From assembly GCA_002730795.1 (NCBI GenBank), contig PCAX01000042.1:1-18749 (forward strand): a stretch of 18,749 nucleotides of DNA, read 5' to 3'. The notes under the pieces are model-generated. The model made no database searches. It was not told where the DNA came from and saw nothing but the letters and a program-made list of their open reading frames with translations. How positions within the stretch are numbered: position 1 is the first letter of the stretch; the number at the start of each line of letters is the position of its first letter. Shown in pieces: positions 1 to 5,922 of the stretch. Origin of the DNA: Chloroflexota bacterium (lineage in GTDB: Bacteria > Chloroflexota > Dehalococcoidia > Lucifugimonadales > Lucifugimonadaceae). The position numbers and the translations under genes were made by a program.

Positions 1-572
1 ATCGAATCTCTTACGTTGGCATACCGAGCAATTCTCAGACAAAAATAAATGGTTCCAGTCGACATCGTGGTCATAAGAACGTCAACTGTAAAGAAATGGC
101 TAAGCTGAATGTGTATCACAGCCAAACTAGCAAAAATAACAGCCAGAACCCCGATTCTCCTAGAAAAATTTTCTTTGCATATGAGGTATATAAAACCTAT
201 TGTTACCAAGTCAGAAAGGGCCATTATGACCCTTCCAGGAAATCTTAGCTCATAAAGGTCCAACCATTTAAACGGAGAAATCAAATATTGAGTGGTTTTA
301 AGAACATAATGTGGGAAACTGCCCCAATTAAATGATCCTGGGTGAAGAACACTGGTTTCAATGTCTAGTAAACCCTTCCATTCAGAACCTTGGGGGAATT
401 TAATGTTATGTACCTGATTTAGAAATGCTCGTTCATCCGGATGAAACAGAGTATTGTTATCCCAATTCAATCCATATAGTCTAAAAAAAAGGGCGAAAAA
501 AACAATCACTACAAAGACTCCCACTTTTATTGTGGAATTGCTGCGAATTGTTTTAAAAATAAAAGAAGACAT
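1..572 (-). CDS. GT-C / GT39-like membrane glycosyltransferase, N-terminal part (3' end beyond window)
   Basis: Reading the minus strand from ATG at 572 gives 190 codons without a stop, running off the window start, so the C-terminus is missing. Residues about 17-32 form a hydrophobic first membrane segment, followed by RLYGLNWD and then HPDE at about 50-53. This arrangement, a first transmembrane helix followed by an acidic loop residue, is typical of GT-C glycosyltransferases (PMT/ArnT-like, GT39), which move sugars from polyprenyl-phosphate donors outside the membrane. Further hydrophobic stretches follow (about 118-130 and 140-155), ending in a segment containing HFFTVDVL, also typical of the family. 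The gene is divergent from the M16 peptidase gene. No clear Shine-Dalgarno precedes the ATG. Family assignment is confident; donor and acceptor are unknown. Confidence 0.8.
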   Translation of the reverse strand, partial: MSSFIFKTIRSNSTIKVGVFVVIVFFALFFRLYGLNWDNNTLFHPDERAFLNQVHNIKFPQGSEWKGLLDIETSVLHPGSFNWGSFPHYVLKTTQYLISPFKWLDLYELRFPGRVIMALSDLVTIGFIYLICKENFSRRIGVLAVIFASLAVIHIQLSHFFTVDVLMTTMSTGTIYFCLRIARYANVRDS

Positions 573-655
573 TGTATTAGAATTGAAAAGGTTTGCTTTT
601 GATTTTACGGTTCACTCATATTAAAGGTATTTAGATAATCCATTATTTCAGTATA

Positions 656-673
656 AAATTCCTTTTGGAATTT
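656..673. promoter_or_regulatory. Perfect 7-bp inverted repeat in divergent intergenic region
   Basis: AAATTCC and GGAATTT flank a TTTT loop between two divergently transcribed genes, 83 bp from the glycosyltransferase start and 48 bp from the peptidase start. It could be an operator or a transcript hairpin. Only the symmetry is seen directly; the role is inferred. Confidence 0.35.
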
Positions 674-710
674 AATTAAATTGCTGGACACAATATTGAT
701 TGTCAGTTTT

Positions 711-716
711 TATAAG
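711..716 (+). promoter_or_regulatory. Candidate -10 element giving a leaderless mRNA
   Basis: TATAAG lies 5 nt before the peptidase ATG, with no Shine-Dalgarno in between. A start site about 7 nt downstream of a -10 would fall on the ATG, so the transcript could be leaderless. No convincing -35 sits 16-18 bp upstream. Inference only. Confidence 0.3.
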
Positions 717-721
717 TACAA

Positions 722-2014
722 ATGATGAAAAACTCCCAAATATTTTCTGACTATGACAAGACAATTCTTGAAAACGGTTTACGTATTCTAACTAGTACAA
801 TTAAACACACCAACGCGGTATCCATAAATTTTTTTTTAGGAGCCGGATCGCGTTATGAATCAGATTCCCTTGCCGGAGCATCCCACCTATTCGAGCACGT
901 TCTATTCAAAGGCACAAAGGATAAACCGACCTCACGAGAAATTTCTACCGTTGTAGAAGGTGTTGGTGGAATAATAAACGCGTTCACTGATCGAGAAATG
1001 ACGGGTTATTGGTGCCATATGCCATATCCAAACTACCGTTCTGGTATTGACCTAATATCAGACATGATACGTAACTCTCTTTTCAGAAAAAAGGATATAG
1101 AAAATGAAAAACACGTCATTTATGAAGAAATACGATCAGCATCAGATTCTCCTTCTGGAAAGGCAGGACTAACCCTCGATTCTGTTTTGTGGCCTAATCA
1201 GGCTATGGGTCGCGGAATAGCTGGGACAACAAAATCCGTTGAAAATATTTCCAAAAATGAGATGCTCCAATATCTTAATACCCAATATGTTGCATCAAAT
1301 TTAATTATCTCTGTAGCAGGTAATATAACGCACGAAAATATAGTCGATCAAATTACGCAGACAATGAGCGATTTTCGGGACGGAGAAATCCAACAAATGA
1401 TTCCATTTGAGGATAATCTTTCTGGTCCAGTAGTATCTTTTGAAAAACGTGATACTGAACAAACAACCATATGTTTAGGCATGCATGCATTGCCTTACAA
1501 TCATCCAAAACGCGACGCATTATCATTGTTATCTATTATCCTCGGAGAAACCATGAGCAGTAGATTATTTGAGGAAGTAAGAGAAAAACGGGCTCTCGCC
1601 TATGATATACATAGCTCATGTCATTTTTTTTCTGATTGTGGTGTTTTCCAAGTGGAATGCGGCATCGATCCATCGAAATTATACGATGCATTACCTGTAA
1701 TTATTTCAGAAATATCCCGCCTGCGGGATGGGGTAACAGATGAGGAATGTTCGGGGGCAAAAAAACTAGCAATAGGCAGACTTTTATTAAGAATGGAAGA
1801 CAGTAGATCGATCGCCAATTTTATAGGTGTACAGGAATTATTAAAAAATAAGGTAGACAGTCTCAGGACAGTAATTGATCGATTGGAAACCGTCACCACA
1901 AGTAATATAACAAGCGTGGCTAATGAAGTAATTAAAAGTCAAAAGTTGGCGGTTTCAATTGTTGGCCCACAATGTAATGAAAGTAAAGTGCTATCGTTCT
2001 TGGATTTCACCTAA
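722..2014 (+). CDS. M16 family zinc metallopeptidase (processing-peptidase/PqqL-like)
   Basis: This 430-residue protein matches single-repeat M16 peptidases (mitochondrial processing peptidase beta/YmxG type), which are usually 410-430 residues. The inverted zinc motif HLFEH is at residues 55-59. The third zinc ligand is expected about 77 residues after the second His and is met by the Glu pair 135-136 in VIYEEIR. The C-terminal half carries LFEEVREKRALAYDIHSS, the conserved Arg/Tyr substrate-binding segment of the second M16 domain. No signal peptide is seen, so it is probably cytoplasmic. Members of this group cleave peptides within a closed chamber and often act as homodimers. ATG codons at 722 and 725 are both possible starts; neither has a Shine-Dalgarno. 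Physiological substrate unknown. Confidence 0.92.
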   Translation: MMKNSQIFSDYDKTILENGLRILTSTIKHTNAVSINFFLGAGSRYESDSLAGASHLFEHVLFKGTKDKPTSREISTVVEGVGGIINAFTDREMTGYWCHMPYPNYRSGIDLISDMIRNSLFRKKDIENEKHVIYEEIRSASDSPSGKAGLTLDSVLWPNQAMGRGIAGTTKSVENISKNEMLQYLNTQYVASNLIISVAGNITHENIVDQITQTMSDFRDGEIQQMIPFEDNLSGPVVSFEKRDTEQTTICLGMHALPYNHPKRDALSLLSIILGETMSSRLFEEVREKRALAYDIHSSCHFFSDCGVFQVECGIDPSKLYDALPVIISEISRLRDGVTDEECSGAKKLAIGRLLLRMEDSRSIANFIGVQELLKNKVDSLRTVIDRLETVTTSNITSVANEVIKSQKLAVSIVGPQCNESKVLSFLDFT

Positions 2015-2042
2015 GACCGTAAAAACGCTTAATCCTGTAAAA

Positions 2043-2061
2043 AAAACCCAATGGGGCTTTT
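2043..2061 (+). terminator. Weak terminator-like hairpin after the M16 gene
   Basis: An A-rich tract and CCC pair, with a short bulge, to GGG and TTTT across a loop of 3-4 nt. It lies 28 nt after the peptidase stop and 24 nt before the next start. The stem is short, so this is a tentative call. Confidence 0.25.
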
Positions 2062-2085
2062 ATCTATATTTTGTAACGTACTTAT

Positions 2086-2562
2086 ATGTCAACTTTAAAA
2101 AATGTACCACCAAATAAAAACATACCATCAAATTTTACATGGGGACCTAAAACCATTAAATCCTTGAGACAATGTGCAAGATTATCCCAGAGTGATTTGG
2201 CTAACCTTATAGGGGTCCGCCAACAAACAATCAGTGAATGGGAAACAGACGCATACCGGCCGAGAGGCGCTTCGATTAGGATGTTGAACATGGTGGCAGA
2301 AAAGTATAATTTTGATTTCAACGCAAATTCAGAGGTATTCAAACAAACCACTGCCAATCATAAAAATTATTCATCGCTTGTGTACGGAAAGAAACCTTAT
2401 AAATTAGGTAAAACCATTGATCTAAATGGTAGTAACCGGACTTCCGATTATTATAAGGAAAACGACAGCGGCAATGAATCAAATGAGGAAGCCCTTTGGT
2501 GGAAGACATTCAAACAAAGTAACGTACATAGATCCTTTACTTCTAAAGAATACCCTATGTAA
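2086..2562 (+). CDS. XRE-type helix-turn-helix protein with polar C-terminal tail
   Basis: Residues about 22-75 form a Cro/C1-type DNA-binding domain: IKSLRQCARLSQSDLANLIG and then VRQQTISEWET, with the Gln-rich recognition helix and the Trp that commonly follows it. The rest of the 158 residues is rich in Asn, Ser, Lys and Gly, with no recognisable ligand or dimerisation domain, and looks disordered. It is presumably a transcription regulator; its target cannot be read from sequence. It stands alone between the peptidase and HIT genes, with possible weak terminators on both sides. The ATG at 2086 has no Shine-Dalgarno, but TAACGT lies 6 nt upstream, compatible with leaderless transcription. 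There is no toxin partner next to it, so an antitoxin role is not supported. Confidence 0.78.
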   Translation: MSTLKNVPPNKNIPSNFTWGPKTIKSLRQCARLSQSDLANLIGVRQQTISEWETDAYRPRGASIRMLNMVAEKYNFDFNANSEVFKQTTANHKNYSSLVYGKKPYKLGKTIDLNGSNRTSDYYKENDSGNESNEEALWWKTFKQSNVHRSFTSKEYPM

Positions 2563-2588
2563 ATTGACCGCCCGATAAATCTAATCAA

Positions 2589-2622
2589 GTCCACACATTT
2601 CTGTTATTGGACATGTTTTTTT
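2589..2622 (+). terminator. Possible rho-independent terminator after the HTH gene
   Basis: GTCCA (2589-2593) pairs with TGGAC (2608-2612) across a 14-nt loop, followed closely by seven T residues (2616-2622). The stem is only 5 bp with a long loop, so termination would be inefficient. The remaining intergenic stretch to 2772 shows no gene that I can support. Confidence 0.3.
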
Positions 2623-2772
2623 CAAACGGTAAAACAGGCGGAGAGTAGAATACGTCAAAACTCTTGAATTCTTAGACGGTTTTTTGGGAAGCTCCTCGAA
2701 ATCGTTTAATAAACCTAACAAAATCGGTAGGATAATTGTGCGATTTCGCTAGGGAATATATGAATCTATAAA

Positions 2773-3129
2773 ATGGTCGATAAAAAAAATGATAATAACT
2801 GTATTTTCTGTAAGATTGTTACAGGTGAAGTACCTTGTCAGCAAGTTTATTCGGATACCACAGTACTAGCATTCGAAGACATCAACCCATCTGCAAAAAT
2901 ACATGTTGTAGTTATCCCAAAAACGCACTATACAAGTTTTTCCACGTTACGACCAACGGATGACTATGTCGTAGGGCACTTGTTCAGTGTAGCCGGAAAA
3001 ATAGCCAATTTATTAGACGTAGTCACATCCGGTTACAGGATAGTTGTTAATCAAGGAAGTGATGCTGGGCAAGAAATTGACCATTTTCATTATCATATTC
3101 TCGGAGGTCAAAAACTTCATAATCTATAA
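2773..3129 (+). CDS. HIT family nucleotide hydrolase (HINT-like)
   Basis: At 118 residues this is a full-length HINT-type protein. The histidine triad HFHYHIL is at residues 104-110, with the catalytic central His probably H106, followed by GG as usual. The N-terminal CIFCKIVTGEVPCQQVY (10-26) carries the Cys pair often seen binding zinc in bacterial members, and VIPKTHY (47-53) supplies the further conserved His. These enzymes hydrolyse purine nucleoside phosphoramidates or adenylated intermediates in the cytoplasm; the in vivo substrate is generally uncertain. The ATG at 2773 is the only sensible start, since the ATG at 2760 stops after three codons. The MFS gene begins 18 nt downstream, so the two may be co-transcribed. 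Confidence 0.93.
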   Translation: MVDKKNDNNCIFCKIVTGEVPCQQVYSDTTVLAFEDINPSAKIHVVVIPKTHYTSFSTLRPTDDYVVGHLFSVAGKIANLLDVVTSGYRIVVNQGSDAGQEIDHFHYHILGGQKLHNL

Positions 3130-3147
3130 AAACGGACATCATTCGAA

Positions 3148-4398
3148 TTGAAAATTAACCTATCAGAAACAGCATATTATTCATTTAAATTTCGGGAATA
3201 TCGTCTTTTTTGGCTAGCGGCTTTGTTCTCCAATATAGGTATGTGGTCGTTAGTGTATGGCAGGTTATGGTTAATGCGTACTTTAACGGACTCAGAGATT
3301 TTGCTCGGGTTAGTGATAACGGCCAACCTGACTCCGGTGATATTGTTTTCATTAGTAGGGGGCATATTATCGGACAGGTACAATCGCCTAAAAATTTTGA
3401 GATTCACTAGGTTTTTATTTGCTATAGCCACTTTCATTACAGGAATTTTAATTCATACAAACATCGCCGAACCATGGCATGTTTTGGTATTAGCAAGTAT
3501 AACTGGAACCTTACTTGCATTGGATATTCCGGCACGGTCAGCGATGGTGGCTAGAATAGTCCCAAAAAGCCATTTGCCTGGCGCAATTATTATGTATTCA
3601 ATAATTTTTGGAGGAGCGGCTGTTATAGGACCGTTAATTTTTGCCCCTTTGGTATCTGTTTTTGGTTTACATTATTTGTTTTACATGATTGGGTCGGCTT
3701 ATGTGTTCACCGTCTTGATTCTTTTTATGATGCAATTGTCAAATCATTCGACGAAGGCACAGGTAAACGTTGGAAATATTAAAAGTTTAGTGGAGGGGTT
3801 TGTTTATCTAAAAAACCAAAAAACCATCAAATACATAATTATGTTGGGCATATTGGTGGGTTTATTTGGAACTTCTTTTGAAACGCTACTGCCAGTGTTT
3901 ACGGATGAAATATATTTTGGTGGAACTGAAACATACGGCCAAATCCTTTTGTTTTTAGGGTCCGGAGGTTTGTTCGGAACACTCATACTTACATTCATTG
4001 GAAAACGCTTAAGCAATTTCCAAGCTTTAATAGTTGCGACAATTTTGGTCGGCATTTCTCTAATAGTATTCTCCTTTATATCGAATCTGTCATTAGCACT
4101 GATGATAGTGCCTATAATTGGATTGGTAACGGTAGCAAAGGGAACTATTGGAACAACGGTTATACAAACCCTGGTTGATGATCAATTTAGAGGCAGGATA
4201 ATGAGCCTACAACAATGGTCTTGGGGTGCATCGGCCTTTGGGGGGATTTTTGCTGGATTTATGGCACAATTTTTTGGAGCACCCATAACTCTTTTTCTAG
4301 GTGGATTAATAACGATTTTTGTTTCAATCTATACGGGTTTGTTACTGTTTCGAGCGAGAACACAAAAAACGGAAAAGAAAATAGTTTTAAAGCACTAA
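3148..4398 (+). CDS. MFS transporter, EntS/DHA3-like exporter
   Basis: This 416-residue, strongly hydrophobic protein has about 12 predicted membrane segments. The N-terminal FKFREYRLFWLAALFSNIGM (14-32 region) resembles the F(R)LFW..Q..S..G opening of the EntS/MFS_3 group. The cytoplasmic loop between helices 2 and 3 carries motif A (GGILSDRYNRLKIL, 71-84). The second half begins near residue 225 with KYIIMLGILVGLFG. Such proteins export small hydrophobic molecules or siderophores by proton antiport; the substrate is not predictable. The start is TTG at 3148 without a Shine-Dalgarno; the next in-frame Met (residue 32) would remove most of the first helix, so TTG is preferred. It lies 18 nt after the HIT gene. 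Confidence 0.88.
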   Translation: MKINLSETAYYSFKFREYRLFWLAALFSNIGMWSLVYGRLWLMRTLTDSEILLGLVITANLTPVILFSLVGGILSDRYNRLKILRFTRFLFAIATFITGILIHTNIAEPWHVLVLASITGTLLALDIPARSAMVARIVPKSHLPGAIIMYSIIFGGAAVIGPLIFAPLVSVFGLHYLFYMIGSAYVFTVLILFMMQLSNHSTKAQVNVGNIKSLVEGFVYLKNQKTIKYIIMLGILVGLFGTSFETLLPVFTDEIYFGGTETYGQILLFLGSGGLFGTLILTFIGKRLSNFQALIVATILVGISLIVFSFISNLSLALMIVPIIGLVTVAKGTIGTTVIQTLVDDQFRGRIMSLQQWSWGASAFGGIFAGFMAQFFGAPITLFLGGLITIFVSIYTGLLLFRARTQKTEKKIVLKH

Positions 4399-4449
4399 TA
4401 TTCTTAAGCGATTTAGGTATAATTGTGCCAGTTCGGATTTACTCCGTTC

Positions 4450-4477
4450 TTGTAATTAGGTATAACACTATTATAAT
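4450..4477 (+). promoter_or_regulatory. Sigma70-like promoter for the molybdenum hydroxylase operon
   Basis: TTGTAA (4450-4455) and TATAAT (4472-4477) are separated by 16 nt. The -10 is a perfect consensus. Transcription would begin around 4484, exactly at the inverted repeat described next, leaving a leader of about 60 nt before the first gene. Confidence 0.55.
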
Positions 4478-4483
4478 ATTTAG

Positions 4484-4504
4484 CGCAGTAAAAAACATAC
4501 TGCG
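4484..4504 (+). promoter_or_regulatory. Perfect 7-bp inverted repeat at the predicted transcription start (operator or leader hairpin)
   Basis: CGCAGTA (4484-4490) and TACTGCG (4498-4504) are exact inverted copies around AAAAACA. The repeat begins 6 nt after the -10 element, the position of an operator that blocks initiation; alternatively it forms the first stem of the transcript. There is no T-run after it, so it is not a simple terminator. Confidence 0.5.
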
Positions 4505-4516
4505 ATTCTAGGTCTT

Positions 4517-4529
4517 GGGCAGAAAGCCC
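4517..4529 (+). promoter_or_regulatory. Small leader hairpin next to the ribosome binding site
   Basis: GGGC and GCCC flank an AGAAA loop. The stem ends 3 nt before the strong Shine-Dalgarno AAAGGAGAG (4533-4541) that serves the TTG start at 4547. With the upstream inverted repeat it gives a two-stem leader of about 50 nt. It matches no riboswitch consensus that I recognise. Confidence 0.35.
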
Positions 4530-4546
4530 GCGAAAGGAGAGAGCCA

Positions 4547-5416
4547 TTGCATCCATTTTCTTACGTCGCCCCAAAAACTATAGATGAAGCAGTAGCTGTT
4601 CTTGAAAAAAATGGCACTCGAGCCCGCCCATTTGCAGGGGGAACCGACCTTCTAGTTCAAGCTAGGGCAAATAAATGGGATTTAGACACAGTAGTTGATA
4701 TAAAGAAAATACCTGAAACAATGAGTCTCGAGGTTTCACAAGAAGGTCTAACTATAGGTTCCGGTGTTCCTTGTTACCAGGTTTATAACAATGAACAAAT
4801 AAAGAAAGAATATCCTGGTATAGTCGACGGAGCGTTAATAATCGGCGGAATACAAATACAGTCTCGGGCAACAATAGGAGGTAATCTCTGTAACGCGGCT
4901 CCCTCCGGGGATTCTATATGCCCTTTAATCGTTTACAACGCCGTTGCGCACATATCGGGGCCTTCGGGGTCTCGTGAAGTAGCTGTCGAAGATTTTTGTA
5001 CAGGTCCGGGTAGTACAGTGCTTCAAAATGGTGAATTATTAGTAAAAATAGTTGTACCAAAACCAAACGCAGGTTCAGGAACAGCATACCAACGATTTAC
5101 ACCAAGAAACGAAATGGATATAGCGGTTGCCGGCGTTGCCGTTTCTGTCCAGTTGAATAATAACGGTGATGATTTTGAATCTGTGCGTATAGCTTTAGCT
5201 GCAGTAGGTCCAACACCGATACTGGCAAATAAAGCAGGATCCAGCCTATCAGGAAAGCCCATCAATGATGATTCAATATCTGAGGCCGCTTCCTTGGCGA
5301 AAGAGGAGGCTAGCCCGATCTCCGATATGCGTGGAACTATCGAACAACGAAAACATCTCATAGAAATCATCACAACTAGAATGATAAAAGAAGCCGTAAA
5401 AAGAGCAAGGGGATAA
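4547..5416 (+). CDS. FAD-binding medium subunit of a xanthine-oxidase-family molybdenum hydroxylase (CoxM/CutM-like)
   Basis: This 289-residue protein has the two FAD signatures of the CO dehydrogenase medium subunit family: FAGGTDLL at about 29-36 and TIGGNLCNAAPSGD at 109-122. The length is normal for CoxM, CutM and NdhF-type subunits. The C-terminal domain (about 175-289) matches the CO dehydrogenase flavoprotein C-terminal fold. It passes electrons from the 2Fe-2S subunit to an acceptor. The start is TTG at 4547, supported by AAAGGAGAG 5 nt upstream. It is the first gene of the run; the small subunit begins 5 nt after its stop. Substrate follows from the large subunit, so naming it CO dehydrogenase would be unsafe. 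Confidence 0.92.
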   Translation: MHPFSYVAPKTIDEAVAVLEKNGTRARPFAGGTDLLVQARANKWDLDTVVDIKKIPETMSLEVSQEGLTIGSGVPCYQVYNNEQIKKEYPGIVDGALIIGGIQIQSRATIGGNLCNAAPSGDSICPLIVYNAVAHISGPSGSREVAVEDFCTGPGSTVLQNGELLVKIVVPKPNAGSGTAYQRFTPRNEMDIAVAGVAVSVQLNNNGDDFESVRIALAAVGPTPILANKAGSSLSGKPINDDSISEAASLAKEEASPISDMRGTIEQRKHLIEIITTRMIKEAVKRARG

Positions 5417-5421
5417 AAAAT

Positions 5422-5901
5422 ATGACAACCAATACTACTAATATCCATATTCGGACAAAGATAAACGGGCAATCGTACGAATTTTTGGCCCCTTCGTATA
5501 TGAGTTTATTAGATGCGCTGAGAGAAATAGTTGGTCTTACCGGTACAAAAGAAGGATGCCTCGACGGAAATTGTGGAGCTTGTACAGTGAACATGGACGG
5601 TAGAATAGTGGATTCTTGCCTCGTTCTAGCCGCGGAAATGAATGGTAGCGAAATAGAAACAATTGAGGGAATGGCTACTTCAGATGGGCTACATCCTCTT
5701 CAAAAAACGTTTTTGGAAGAAGCTGCCCTACAGTGCGGAATTTGTACTCCTGGGTTTTTAGTCGCCGCCAAAGGACTTTTAGATAATGAACCCAAACCCA
5801 CTGAACGTAGGATTAGGCATTGGCTCGCAGGGAATCTTTGCCGTTGTACTGGTTATGACAAAATAGTGAAGGCTGTTCAAAAAGCTGCCTCGGACAATTA
5901 A
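5422..5901 (+). CDS. 2Fe-2S small subunit of the molybdenum hydroxylase (CoxS-like)
   Basis: The 159-residue protein carries both iron-sulfur clusters of the family. The plant-ferredoxin-type cluster uses C46, C51, C54 and C66 (GCLDGNCGACTVN region). The second, all-helical domain uses C105, C108, C140 and C142 (CGICTPGF and LCRCTGY). All eight cysteines are present, so electron transfer from the molybdenum site to FAD should be intact. The ATG at 5422 has AAGGGGA at 5407-5413, overlapping the end of the medium-subunit gene, which indicates coupled translation. Length and motif order are normal for CoxS, NdhS and XdhC-type subunits. Confidence 0.96.
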   Translation: MTTNTTNIHIRTKINGQSYEFLAPSYMSLLDALREIVGLTGTKEGCLDGNCGACTVNMDGRIVDSCLVLAAEMNGSEIETIEGMATSDGLHPLQKTFLEEAALQCGICTPGFLVAAKGLLDNEPKPTERRIRHWLAGNLCRCTGYDKIVKAVQKAASDN

Positions 5902-5922
5902 TTCAAGTAAAGGAGATCTTCA

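Noticed and set aside
687..704. GACA-N10-TGTC dyad before the M16 gene
   Set aside because: Arms are only 4 bp and the inner palindrome is off-centre; expected by chance in AT-rich DNA.
4215..4511. Plus-strand ORF of 98 codons overlapping the MFS end and the promoter region
   Set aside because: It reads the MFS gene in another frame and crosses the likely promoter; no ribosome-binding site and no recognisable domain.
5023..5472. Minus-strand ORF of 149 codons
   Set aside because: It lies over the medium and small subunit genes, with no domain signature, and is a shadow of well-supported genes.
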